Notes under the pieces: model-generated
What the model was told of the DNA's origin: nothing
What the model saw: the letters and a program-made list of their open reading frames with translations, nothing else
The model's database searches: none
In this document: piece after piece, positions 11,079 through 21,532 of the stretch
How the letters are laid out: every line of letters begins with the position of its first letter
How positions within the stretch are numbered: position 1 is the stretch's first letter
NCBI RefSeq assembly: GCF_042186555.1
Contig: NC_133332.1
Coordinates: forward strand, 206,859,609 to 206,923,608
Source of the DNA: Aquarana catesbeiana
Lineage: Eukaryota > Chordata > Amphibia > Anura > Ranidae
Reading direction: 5' to 3'
Length of the DNA: 64,000 bases
Position numbers and translations under genes: made by a program

Positions 11079-11660
11079 CTATTCCCCATTGTCAGCTCCA
11101 GTCGGGTCTCTCATTAACTTATAAAACACTGGGATAGAGACCCTTGGCCCATGGTAACAATAAGGATGCAAAAAGAGTAAAAATATTAGCACTCCATACA
11201 CTATAGGGAGAATCAGAAAATAATTAAAACTTATCTCTGCAATACTTGAGTTGGTGATCAGGGTATGGTTTACCAGCTTACCGGTGGAGCTAAAGCTCCG
11301 AGCAGTTAGCCAAGTTTTATAGGGTACACAAGTGGGGTTATAACAGGTTATCTGATTTTCAACAGAGCACATTGAATAGGTAGTCCATTATGTATGCAGG
11401 TACCAGCTTCTGTGCCCTTGCATTGATAATGAGAGTGCCACAGTAACATCTTGGTAGCTATGGATCCTACTCTGGTGGTCTTTATACAAGGGTCACATGA
11501 ATTACCCTCCCCCTTTTTTAGCTCGGCCAGTATCACTGCTATGGCTATCAACAGTCTCATTATAAAGATTTTAGTAAACATTACATCGATGAATATCCTC
11601 AAGCTTCAGCTTATGCGTAGACCAACCAGTGTCTGGGCTGTGGTTGGAGCAGAGCTTAGT
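11079..11660 (-). pseudogene. ERV env remnant
   Basis: Two overlapping minus-strand frames follow integrase where env is expected. The first (from 11602) has a hydrophobic signal-like stretch 'MRLLIAIAVILAELK' and a Cys pair. The second (11372-11079) contains a Cys-rich piece and a membrane-like segment 'FLILPIVYGVLIFLLFL'. Together they are far shorter than a retroviral envelope and are in different frames, so most of the surface and transmembrane subunits are missing. The assignment rests mainly on position. Confidence 0.5.
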
Positions 11661-11669
11661 AGATGTCCT

Positions 11670-12440
11670 TTATCTTCTGCCGTGTGTTGAGCCAGCAGCT
11701 TCCAGGGGTGTGCTGGCTGCAGGGCTGGAGTTCTTCCTTCTGATTTCTCTGGTCAATCTCAGTCTCAAAGGATCTTGGGGATCTACTGTACTGTGCCAAT
11801 AGTCTGTGAGGTCAGCAGCTCGTTTTACCCTGGAGTGGTGTATCCAGGTTGTCACCTCAGCTACCTTAATGGCTGTTGGGGTAGATAGCAGAACAGTGTA
11901 AGGACCTCTCCAATTTGGCCCTAGTGGGGTTAAGTTCCACTCCTTTACCCACACTGTATCTCCTGGTTTAAAGGGGTGTACTTGGTTCGACAGGCTTATG
12001 GGAAGTTTCTCTTGAACCCATTTCCCCATGTCTTGCTTACTCTCCCCAAGTCTCTGTATCAGTTCACAGTTAACTACCCCTCCTATCTGATGCAAGTCTC
12101 CTCTTATCCCTCTAATGATGGGTGGGGGCCTACCATACAGTACCTTAAAGGGGACAGATTTGTCCTCTTTGTTGGGGTACTCCGAATTCTCAGTAAAGCA
12201 ATGGGCAACATCAAGGTCCATTTCATTTGGATTTCCTGACAGAGCTTGGCCATTTGTGACTTGAGCGTGCGGTTCATTCGTTCAACTTTTCCAGAGCTTT
12301 GGGGCCTATATGCAGTGTGTAGTTTCCAAGTAATCTTTAGTGCTGTTGCTAGTTCCTGGAAGCACTTGTGGACAAAGGCAGGGCCATTGTCTGAGCCTAT
12401 GGCGAAGGGGATTCCATATCTGGGGATAAACATCTTTTAC
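11670..12440 (-). pseudogene. ERV integrase, core and C-terminal part
   Basis: Minus-strand frames contain integrase core motifs 'GIPFAIGSDNGPAFV' (second catalytic Asp) and 'SGKVERMNRT' (catalytic Glu). A C-terminal GPY/F-type region follows with 'FKPGDTVWVKEW' and 'GPNWRGPYTVLLSTPTAIKV'. The N-terminal zinc-binding domain and the first catalytic Asp are missing because the upstream sequence jumps from the RNase H start. A frame change separates core (12433-12104) from C-terminus (12221-11670). Confidence 0.85.
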
Positions 12441-13313
12441 AAAACTGCTTCCGTCAATAAAGTACTCAAAGTTTGGATTTTCCAAGGGGCTGTCTTTCAA
12501 GTCTGGTCGGCTTGCATATCCATTACCTGGAAACAGTTATGAGTTAGGGGTTCTTGTGAGGTGGGGAGCAGAATGGCTGGGTTTAAAGTGTTTACAGTCT
12601 CTAAGTGGATACAAGGATTTTCACACAGCATAGCTTGATATTTAACCAGTCGACTGTTAGTGAACCAGTGATTTCCCTTGTAATCCATTAATGCCTGTAC
12701 TTGGTGTGGGACTCAGACTTAAGTCTCCTGACCTAATGACAACTTGTCAGCTTCAGCCACAAGGAGGGCTGTTGCTGTGATGGCCCGCAGGCAGGATGAC
12801 CATCCCTGAGCCACAGTGTCCAGTTGTTTTGAAAGGTATACTACAGGGCGCTGCCACGACCCCAAGTATTACTGCTATTCCTTGTTTTTCACTGACATAC
12901 AAATAGAGGACTTTTTGGCTATCTGGCAGGCCTAGCGCAGGAGCCTGCATTAGGGAGACCTTAATGCCTTGGAATGCTCTGTTTTGTTGTTCTCCCCATT
13001 GAAAGGGTTCCTTTTCTACCCCCTTTGTGGATTCATAGAGGGGTCTGGCTTTTGTGGCAAAGTCCAGTATCCAGATTCGGCAGAATCCTGCCACCCCCAG
13101 GAATTCACGTACTTGCCGTCTGGTAGTCGGGGTGGGAATCTGACAAACAGCTTCTTTCCTGCCGTCTCCCAATTGTCTCTGTCCTTGTGATACTCTGAAT
13201 CCCAGGTACTTTACAATCTCTTGGCACAATTGCGCCTTTCTCCGGGACACCTTATAACCTGCCTCCCACAGTAATTGTAACAGTTTATTAGTGACCGCTG
13301 GGTGGATGGTCAT
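12441..13313 (-). pseudogene. ERV RT thumb, connection and RNase H start
   Basis: The frame from 13313 to 12753 shows RT thumb and connection features 'EIVKYLGFRVSQG' and 'VREFLGVAGFCRIWI', then 'PFQWGEQQNRAFQ'. A further frame at 12688-12500 carries the tether. A third begins RNase H with 'FIDGSSFV' (first catalytic Asp) and then breaks off into integrase sequence. The polymerase palm with its catalytic motif is absent: the sequence passes from the fingers directly to the thumb at about 13310. Confidence 0.8.
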
Positions 13314-13830
13314 TACAGCCTGATTGAGGTCTTGAACAGGACGACAGTGAGCTGTTTCGGGTTTCTGTACTGGGAGTAGAGGTGTATTCCAGGGAGACTG
13401 ACAGGGTTTTAGAATTCCATAGTGTAGGAATTTGTTTAAGTACTTTTGTATTCCTACTAGGGCTTTTAGAGGGACTGGGTACTGTTTCAGGCTGACTGGA
13501 GTGGCTCCTGATTTTAATTCAATAAGGATTGGGGAAATGTGTCTGGCTAATCCTGGTGGGTTGTCTTCTGCCTATAGTCCAAGGATGTCTTGCAGTATGC
13601 GGGCTTCAAAGGGATGGGGCAATTTTAGGATAGCCTGTCCGTCAGATTGGAAGTATATGTATGCTCTGAGTTTACCAAGTAAGTCTCTGCCCAGCAAGGG
13701 AATAGGGGAATCTGGCATGTACAGGAACTGATGTTGGCCTTGATGCCCCCCAAAACTACAAAGTCTTTCTAATAGGAAGGGTCTTTTGACTTTATACTTC
13801 TGTACTGCTTGGTTAATTCTGTGTCTCTCC
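13314..13830 (-). pseudogene. ERV protease C-terminus and RT fingers
   Basis: The minus-strand frame near 13800-13640 reads 'YMPDSPIPLLGRDLLGKL', which matches the C-terminal end of a retroviral protease. Below it come RT-finger motifs, including 'PVPLKALVGIQKYL' and 'ILKPCQSPWNTPLLPV' (about 13480-13370). A TAG near 13575 interrupts. The protease active-site part is missing because gag joins here directly. Confidence 0.75.
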
Positions 13831-14420
13831 TCAGTATTAAAAAGGTCAATAAAAGTTGCTGGCAGTCCGACCAAGTGGGGTTATGGGTCTGAGTTATTGA
13901 CCGGAGCAAATCTGTCATGGCTTGGGGCTTCTCAGAGTAGGCAGAGTTATGAATCTTCCAGTTCAGTAAATCTGTTGTGGTAAAAAGGGGTGTAAACTAG
14001 AGTCCGATGTTCCCCCACCGCCTGTTTTCTTAGGGGCATTTGCAGAGGTATGTTGAAAGACGGGGCAAGGGTCCGGCTATTTGCGTCAGGATTTCTCGGA
14101 GTGGAAGTGGACACTTGATTGGGAAGCCCATTGACTACTACTGAGTTCCCTATTTCTGTCCTGCCTATACCCAGAGTGTTACAGTTCGGAGTATATTTAC
14201 TGAGATTTGGCATTGACAAACTTGCTGAATCTGATGTAGGTGGACAACAACTTGAGTCCCCTTGTTTACTGGATGGGGCATTTGGACATGGTTCTGACCT
14301 GTCTCTATCTGAGATCCATTCCTCTACATACGGGGGAAGCTGATCTGTCTCTTTGGGTTGAGAATATATGTGTTTTGTTTGTTTTGTCAGTGGCACTACT
14401 CTTGTCATAACCATAATTCT
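13831..14420 (-). pseudogene. ERV gag remnant (matrix tail and capsid start)
   Basis: The frame 14414-13947 is Pro/Ser-rich, starts with 'LPPYVEEWISDRD' and ends near 'HRTLVYTPFYHNRF', which resembles the matrix/p12 region leading into capsid. In another frame just below, 'SEKPQAMTDLLRS' and 'TFIDLFNTEERHRINQA' resemble the capsid N-terminal domain. The text then changes abruptly to protease, so most of capsid and all of nucleocapsid are deleted. Confidence 0.75.
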
Positions 14421-14469
14421 GCACTGTTCCTATTTTTGTGGCTTCTACCCACTGCAAGTCTTTATGTCC

Positions 14470-14765
14470 CATTTGTCCAAAGGATGCACAAGCATCCAGA
14501 CGGACGTTTTCTCCTAGCTGACTGACTGACTGACTGAGGATTTGTCCGAAAGATGCACAATCATCTGGATGAACATTCCTCCTGACTAGCTGAGGATTTA
14601 TCCGAGAGATGCACAATCATCCGGACGGATATTCCTCCTAACTGACTGGCTGAGGATTTATCCGAGAGATGCACAATCATCCAGACGGATATTCCTCCTA
14701 GCTGACTGGCTGAGGATTTATTCGAGGGATGCACAATCATCCGAACGAACAGTCCTCCTGGAAGG
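14470..14765 (-). repeat. ERV leader tandem repeat, about 60-bp units
   Basis: Five imperfect copies of a unit contain 'GATGCACAATCATCC' and 'GACTGACTGGCTGAGGATT' (plus-strand text). A sixth copy sits apart at 15237-15312. They lie upstream of gag where the packaging leader is expected. The minus-strand frame through them (14821-14561) is a repeat translation and unlikely to be a gene. Confidence 0.85.
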
Positions 14766-15610
14766 TGCGTCTTGGTCATGTTTCTGTGAGTCTGACATAA
14801 TATTCTCAAATAATCAGTCAATGGTCTCTAAGTCAAAGGTTCCCTGTGGGGGCCACCGCGCTCCATAGCGGGGCCAGTCTTTCTCACACAATGTTATCAA
14901 TTTCTCAGGACTAAGTATTTAATTGCAGTTCTTAGAAAATCCCTTCCTAAAGTTGGAGATCATGGATTGTAGGGGAGATTCAACACTATGTTTCCCACCC
15001 ATTCTTGTAACCTAAAAGACACCAAGACAGACACAGAGGGTAGGGTAAATGATGAGAATTCAGTAAGGGGTCTGAATCCTCGACAGAAGTAGGAACAATA
15101 GACACCGCTTCCCTCGGTCAGTGGCCTGGGCACGGTCTCCCGGCCAGAAAACGCACTTAGAAGAAACAATTGTCACCTCACCACAAAGTGATGTCTCATA
15201 CACACATCAATCATACCAGACACTCCCACCCAAAAATTACTGACTGACTGAGGATTCGTCCGAAAGATGCACAATCATCTGAACGGACGTCTCTCTCGGA
15301 AGGTGATCAGGCTTCCCTTCTCTCAATCCGTCGAGAGGCTGGCTGGCTGTCTGACTGTTATCCAAAAACAAAAGTAAAAAGACTCTCACCTGTTCCCGTT
15401 GGAGCTCCAGCTATCTATTTCTCAGATTCCCAGGTCCTTTTGACGCTACCAAGGTTGTCCACAGCAGGCCACCAAATGGGACACAGCTCTAGAAGGCGCC
15501 TTTTGAGACTACGATATAGCCCAGAGGGCTGGCCTCTCGGACCACTCCTTGTAGGTCTGGTGGAAAACAGTGCCACCTGCCTCAACAGGTCACACCGATA
15601 TTCCCCCCCT

Positions 15611-15627
15611 CACGGCCAAATGCACCA
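15611..15627 (-). promoter_or_regulatory. ERV primer-binding site, tRNA-Gly type
   Basis: Two bases inside the 5' LTR the minus strand reads TGGTGCATTTGGCCGTG. This matches the complement of a tRNA-Gly 3' end (TGGTGCATTGGCCG) with one extra T. It identifies the 5' end and orientation of the provirus. Confidence 0.8.
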
Positions 15628-15629
15628 AA

Positions 15630-16138
15630 TAAAGTAGCAGAATATCAGTAAATGACATTGTTAGACAAAGAACTCTGGTATGGGAGATTTATTCCATCTT
15701 TCTGGCCCAAAAGAGTGGACACTCCTGACCCGATTAGTGTCTACATGTCAAGAGTGTCTAATACAGCTAATACAGTGTACATATAATTTTCAGCATATTG
15801 CATCACAAGCGAACAGGCGGTACACTTCCGTTATACAAAACATTCTAACCTTTTAAAAATCAACCTATGCATCCTAACCCAGACAAGTTCTGCAAACCAT
15901 ATATATTTTTAACTTTATACAAAACTTTCGTTTCTCTGCAGTATGCTCTTGAACAAAGAGGAACTCAGCAGGTTTCTGTATGGGAGGGGGAGTGAGTAAG
16001 TCCAGTGTCTTTAACCACAACCTGTCATAAATAGTTTCAGAATGAAATACAAGAAATATGATTCTTAGCTGAAATTCTAAATCAGTCTTACTACACACAT
16101 AACTATGGCCATATAAACTGACCCTCGTTGCCACTTCA
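15630..16138 (-). repeat. ERV 5' LTR
   Basis: 509-bp copy of the LTR with the same TGAAGTGG...CTACTTTA ends, followed outside by GTAG. It contains a 4-bp insertion (GTGA) at about 15990 relative to the 3' copy. The primer-binding site lies directly beside it. Confidence 0.93.
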
Positions 16139-16142
16139 GTAG

Positions 16143-16731
16143 GAGCTGCACTCCACTCTCCAAACCCACCATTACAAAAATGACTGAAGAGCTGTGATAC
16201 TACAATAATAATTTAGCGCTACTGTGTAAATACAGCATGCAGAATAGTTGCTGATGGCATGCATACTCTGAACTATCAGGAAGCCTGGGCAAAAAACAGG
16301 AACCTACAGAGTCAAAAGAAATGGCAGTCAGCTGCAAAAAGAAACCATCTCCAGCAATGATTTAGAAGAGCCCATCTCAGCTAATTCTTGTCTTATAGTT
16401 GTGTAAGCCTCAAATCTATTGAAATCTGGTGATTCCACGTTTAATAATTGTATTTAAATATAATAGCATGCATGTATCCCAGAGCTTTCTACATGTGGCT
16501 GCAGATGGCTTAATTAGAAGCAACAAAAATTAGAACTGACAGGACTCTGGATGACAACTGGATGACAAATCAAGAAATGGAAGTGGTACAAATGAATGAT
16601 TGCCAATTTACCTAATTTTGTTGGGCTGAGTCAAGGATTAAATCTGTTGAATAAGTGAACCAACCCTAAATAGATTTGGCTGCTAAAAATTGTATTTCTT
16701 TTAATATGAAAAGTAACTGTAACTTCAACTG
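16143..16731. other. No gene recognised
   Basis: Apparently single-copy AT-rich sequence between the provirus and a MITE cluster. No paired termini or coding domains are visible. Confidence 0.5.
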
Positions 16732-16734
16732 TAA

Positions 16735-17825
16735 GGCCTTGTTCCCACTAGACATGTGCAATTAGTTTTGTTCCGAATTCGGAACATCGGAAATTCGAAA
16801 ATTTGAAAATTTGAAAATTGGAAATTTGTAAAATCCGAAAATAAGAAGAAAATCCAAAAATTAGAAAACCAGAAAATTAGAAAATCTGAAATAATAACTA
16901 ACTAATATTAACTATTACTAACTATTAAATTATAGGTATTAGAATTTTCTTTTAAATTTGGCTATTAGTGAACGTAATGAATACGAATTTATCCGAAGTT
17001 ATGAATTATCTGAAATAACGAATGCCGCATCTAAACGAATGAATGTAACAAATTAATAATAATAAAAACGTTTTATTATTATTATTTATTATTATTCATT
17101 TGTTACGTTCCATTCGTTTAGATGCGTTATTCGTTATTTTGGATAATTCGTAACTTCGGATAAATTTGTATTCAGTACATTCACTAACAGCCACATTTGA
17201 AAGGAAATTAGCTATTATTAGTTAGTTAGGATTTTTGAACTTTTGGATTTTCTAATTTTCGTTCTTATTTTTGGTTTTTGTTCCTATTTTTGGATTTCGT
17301 TCTTTCAAATTTTCAGATTTTTGAATTTTCATATTTTTCAATTTCCGAATTTCAAAATTTCCAAATTTTCGGATTTCCAAATTTTCGGATTTCCGAATTT
17401 TTGAATTTTCGAATTTCCGAATTTTCCGATTTTAGAATTTCCGAATTACCCAATTTTCGAATTTTCGGATTTCAGATTTCAAATTTCCGAATTTCTGAAT
17501 TTATTTGAAATAACGAATGACCCACAAACCCCAAAAAATAAAACTAAAGGAATGAAACTAAAACAAACTATTTTTTTGGCAGTGCACATGTCTAGTTCCC
17601 ACCATATACGCAGAAAAACTAATGGCTAGAGACATCCTTTTACATCAGTTTTCATGCGTGTTTCAGTGAGTTTTATACTCGTTGCAGATTCCTGCGCAGA
17701 AAAAATCTGCACTGATACCAGTGTTGTGGTGTGAACAGGGCACATTGAGAACAATTGTTTTCTTTGTGCCCTTGCAGAACACGTGCAGAAAAACTCATGT
17801 CTCTGCACATGGTACGAACAAGGCC
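16735..17825. mobile_element. TWA-target MITE D, split by a hAT element
   Basis: The ends GGCCTTGTTCCCAC (16735) and GTACGAACAAGGCC (ending 17825) are inverted and flanked by TAA at 16732-16734 and 17826-17828. Without the nested hAT element and its duplication the MITE would be about 237 bp. The TAA target suits PIF/Harbinger. Confidence 0.75.
16749..17594. mobile_element. hAT-type non-autonomous element, AT-rich foldback
   Basis: The terminal repeats TAGACATGTGCA and TGCACATGTCTA are flanked by an exact 8-bp duplication GTTCCCAC (16741-16748 and 17595-17602), the hallmark of hAT. The interior is made of 'GAAATTCGAAAATTTG'-like words on the left and their complement on the right, so it can fold back over much of its length. 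Open frames such as the one at 17278-17508, rich in Phe, Asn and Ser, are repeat translations. Confidence 0.92.
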
Positions 17826-17828
17826 TAA

Positions 17829-18011
17829 AGCCCCATACACATTATTAGATTTTCTGCAGATTTTTGTCTCCAGATTTACCAAAACCATATAATATGAGGT
17901 CAAACCTTAAGAGTTTTAATTTGTATGCAATCAGGCAGGCCCTTGCACTACATGGTTTTGGTAAATCTGAAGACAAAAATCTGCAGAAAATCTAATAGTG
18001 TGTATGGGGTC
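17829..18011. mobile_element. TWA-target MITE E, long inverted ends
   Basis: A 183-bp element whose ends AGCCCCATACACATTATTAG and CTAATAGTGTGTATGGGGTC pair over about 65 bp. It is flanked by TAA at 17826-17828 and 18012-18014. The left TAA is shared with MITE D, so the two elements abut. Confidence 0.85.
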
Positions 18012-18014
18012 TAA

Positions 18015-19317
18015 GAATTGAGAGGAGTGGAGACAAGGCTGTAACCAGGATACAAACTGTCAGAAGTAGAAAACGATGCTGGAAACCCAGATGCATATCA
18101 GATAGGAAATATTCAAATGTCACCCATGATTTATCATTCCAGCACCCGCCGTCCACTGCTGGGTAATCAATTAATTAATTATAATGGCCTCATTTAAAAC
18201 TAATGTGTTGTAAAATGAGAGCAGATTGCTATATATCAATAATCACTGGAGGGACAGAGGAAATTAGATTTAGAACGCTGTCAAAAATGAATGTATATAG
18301 CATGTGTGTGCTGTGTTTATTTAATAGAAAATGCAATATTAATAACTTTTTTCATTCTTGTTTTTAGGGCAGCACAAATAATAATTGTGTTACAATGGCC
18401 TGCTGTCGATGGTGTAATATACTTATCGAAGAGGTGCTGACAGTGTAATAAAGTGTCTAACTGACACTGTTAGCATTAGGCCAATCTTTGATACCTATGC
18501 TAACTTCTAAAATGGTGGACTTATAGGAAACCTATCATGGGAGAAATATGGTGACTACTGTTGGTGGCCTCTCTTTCTGTAAATCCTAGTTGCCTGGCTA
18601 TCTTGCTGACCCTCTGGCTTCAGTGCTTTGAGTTGCTGACCCAGAACAAGTATGCAGACAAGGATTTCTGACTTTATTGCCCCCCGAACCTTATACTTCC
18701 AGGTTAGTGATTCACATAGTACTGAATTTAGAGGGTGAGCATAACAACCAGGTAATTAGCATTTCCAGAAGGAGATCAGAAGTGTTTTACCCAACAAAAA
18801 AATGCTGCGCATCTCTGGAATGACTGAGAAATTAGCTCTTTAGAGGGACACTTATAGTCTGCTGTCAGGTTGAACATTGTTGTATTTTACAGTCAAAACA
18901 TAATGATATGGGCTCTGAGAAATTTTCAGAGCTCCCCAACACATTGTGCAAAGTAACAACATAAATGGTCCTGGCTGGCATTTATAGAGAACCTGTACTT
19001 TGCCTATGCAGGAACAAAGTAGACTAGTCACTGTAGCAGAACTTACTCGCCTTCACTTTGTTTCCCCACTGCTCTATTGAGCCACATCCAGAGAGGAAAA
19101 GAAAAACCCTAAACTTCTGGGTAATGGGGAACATGTGGTTTACTCCCTTCCTCCCAAGGACACCTTGATGTCCAGCTCTGTAACATAAAGATAAAGATAC
19201 CGTTACGCCTTATACCAGTAAATTGGGAGAGCCCAGTCTTCTGTCATTTGTACCTGACATGTAGCCCTAATAAAACATAAACATTTACTCACATTATCCA
19301 GACATGTGGCTACAAAC
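18015..19317. other. No gene; one possible old foldback repeat
   Basis: Mostly unrecognised sequence. At 18575-18780 the words 'AAATCCTAGTTGCCTGGCTA' and, inverted, 'AACCAGGTAATTAGCATTT' suggest an old inverted-repeat element. I cannot define its ends. No coding domain is visible. Confidence 0.4.
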
Positions 19318-19321
19318 TTAA

Positions 19322-19811
19322 AGCGGGGTTCCACTCAAATTTTTAACTTAATCTTACCCCCTTCAGTTAATTGCATAGATGTTCAAATGCCGCACGAAAA
19401 TTTTTTTTATCGCTGTAATTACCTTTATATTGTACTTTATTGTGGCACTTCCTGTCTCTCCTCCCATGGGAGTAGGTGTGTTTATTGCCTTTCCCCGGCG
19501 CCGCACTGTCTCCTGGGAGCTTAGTGTCCAGCTTCCCAAGATTCAGTGCGGGAACAATGATCATGCTTGTGAACAGGCTGTGAATGAACAGCATTCACCG
19601 CATCCAGGAAATCAATGCTTGTGGGCTTCACATGCCCACAAGCAAGATGGAAACAGCCAGCATCACATTTTTAAAGTTATTCTTCAGCATGAAAACAGAC
19701 AGAGGCAGAAATATTACACCCAAACTGTGAGTATTATTTTGGGATTAGCAAAGTGTCTCAATGACCTAAAAAAAAAAAAAAAAAAAAAAGATTGGTCGCC
19801 GGACTCCCACT
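19322..19811. mobile_element. TTAA-target MITE C, copy 2
   Basis: The ends AGCGGGGTTCC and GGACTCCCACT are flanked by TTAA (19318-19321 and 19812-19815). The family is the same as 8509-8969. A long A-run (19769-19788) lies near the right end. The two overlapping open frames inside have no recognisable domain. Confidence 0.75.
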
Positions 19812-19914
19812 TTAAGTAGTGGTAGGGAACAATCTTTGACAGGACAGGTCTCAGAATCTGTATGTTATCTTTATATTACCCCCTTACAGGAAGGGAAAAG
19901 GCTATACTTGAAGT

Positions 19915-20626
19915 TTCAGGTCAGTGAATGCATTCAGTAGTGATCAACTTCTCCAGCTCAGTGGGTATGTGTCGGGCTGCTATCTCATCTTGATAGTATC
20001 CGAAAAACCATGAGAAAAAGCGGCCTCATTGTTCCAAGCAACCTCTGCTGCCAGAGTATGGAATTAAATGGCGTAATTGGCAACAGTTCTCGTATTGTCA
20101 TGTCTGATGGACATGAGGCTCTTGGCAGAAGAAGAGGAGCATGTGGGAATGTCAAATACCCTTTTAAAACTCTGGGTAACTCAGGACGACAAGGTTTTGT
20201 GTCTCCCATAGAGGGTTTGCCCAGGCCAAGGTTCTCTCAGAAAGCAAAGAAATCACAAAGTCTACTTTGCTTCTATCCATAGGAAACACCTGGGGCAGCA
20301 TTTCACAGTATATCCCAACCTGGTTGAGAAACCCTCTGCATTGAACTGGATTGCCCCTAAATCGCTTGGGAAGCAGAGCAGAACCAGACATGCCTCTTAT
20401 AGAGGAAATATTTGAGGCCAGTGCCTGCACATAGACTGGAGCAGCAGCATGGAGGGTCTGCAAACACAGGTTGTACCAGAACAGCCTCAGTGGGGGGATC
20501 CAGGTGAGCAGTGCGAATCAGGAGCATCCGTAACGCAATGGCAAACTGAACTATGCGGTGATCCTGTTCATCCAATCTAGAAAAATGTTTACCAATAAGT
20601 GGATTGCCTGCATATTCTGTATTCAT
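19915..20626 (-). pseudogene. Ty3/gypsy-type Gag fragment
   Basis: Directly after the LTR on minus, a frame starts at 20626 with 'RLDEQDHRIVQFAIALRML', a short helical N-terminus. In a second frame follow 'PKRFRGNPVQCRGFLNQVG' and 'DRSKVDFVISLLSERTLAW', which match the Retrotrans_gag capsid domain seen in Ty3/gypsy elements and their domesticated RTL/PEG10 relatives. More capsid-like text continues to about 19915 in shifting frames with stops. Zinc knuckle, protease and pol are absent. The decay argues against a domesticated gene. Confidence 0.75.
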
Positions 20627-20632
20627 GGCTAC

Positions 20633-21069
20633 TGTCAGGAACCATGAATCAGACTGAGACAGAAGTGCAGTAAAAAAAAATCACACTTTTTAATAAAATG
20701 GTAAAATGGTATAAACAGAGCAAACGTAGTCAAAGCCAGGGTTCGGTAACCAGAGTGGGTAGTCAGAACAAGCCAGTGAAACAGGAATCCAGAGATCAGT
20801 GTAGTAGAGGCAGTAAACAGTATCAGGAACCAGAAGGGAAGTCAGCCAGGCAAAAGTCTTTAACAGGAAACCACAGCAGAGAATATCTGGATATGTTGAC
20901 CAAGCGGAGGCACAGGAGATCTGATCCAGGCAGTTTAAATAGCCAGCACGGCTAGCTGATAAGCAGGAAATGACGACCAGGTGAGTCACTGTGGAATGAA
21001 GAGTACTGGCAAATAACCAACAGCTGAGCACAGAGCTCTGAGAAGGAAGAGCTGAGCCCAGCCCTGACA
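20633..21069 (-). repeat. Ty3/gypsy-type LTR (5' LTR)
   Basis: On minus this 437-bp unit begins TGTCAGGGCTGGG and ends GGTTCCTGACA, giving TGTCAGG/CCTGACA inverted ends. The gag fragment starts seven bases further on. A 'TATTTAAA' box lies inside at about 20937. I see no normal primer-binding site between LTR and gag, so either it was lost or the LTR end differs. Confidence 0.7.
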
Positions 21070-21450
21070 ATTAGGTAATTGATTTTTTTTTTTTCCAGTG
21101 GCATAAATTTAAATAATTTAACATAGAATTCGATTTTAATTATCTGCTATTGTATTACATATAGCAATATCGATAATAAACGTATACATTCTATTTACAG
21201 TAATGTTATCTAATAATGTAAGCATAAACATAGATGGGAGCCACATATTAAGGTACGAGTTAGAAATGATAGTAAAAATATAATGAGCAACTCACTCTAT
21301 TAGTAGTAATAGTTTATGGCTTTTCTATACTGCAGCACATATAACCTGCGGACATTACAGACAGGCAAATACACTATATAATATAACCAATACAAATCAA
21401 TCTGTTCATTTCATCTCAAGGGAACAAGAGGGTTGAGGATCTTGCTCACT
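21070..21450. other. No gene recognised
   Basis: AT-rich single-copy-looking sequence. No termini or coding domains are visible. Confidence 0.45.
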
Positions 21451-21532
21451 ACAGCTTATAGCCTAATAGAGAACAGGGTGTATTCTGGTCTCTGCTTATT
21501 ACACCTTACAGTACACCTTTCAGTGCCCCCCC

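Larger units (their letters stand above)
10444..16138 (-). mobile_element. Endogenous retrovirus, gammaretrovirus-like, defective
   Basis: A provirus lies on the minus strand with two near-identical LTRs, a 4-bp target duplication GTAG (10440-10443 and 16139-16142), a primer-binding site resembling tRNA-Gly next to the 5' LTR and a polypurine tract next to the 3' LTR. The internal order on minus is leader repeats, gag, protease/RT, RNase H, integrase, env. The whole internal part is only about 4.7 kb because large deletions cut gag to protease, the RT palm, RNase H to integrase, and most of env. Stops and frame changes mark what is left, so it cannot encode a working virus. Confidence 0.93.

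Noticed and set aside
17278..17508. Phe/Ser/Asn-rich repeat protein
   Set aside because: Translation of 'TTTCCGAATTT'-like words inside the hAT foldback element.
19985..20626. Domesticated Gag-like host gene (RTL type)
   Set aside because: The capsid text is in several frames with stops and sits directly behind an LTR, as in a decayed retrotransposon.
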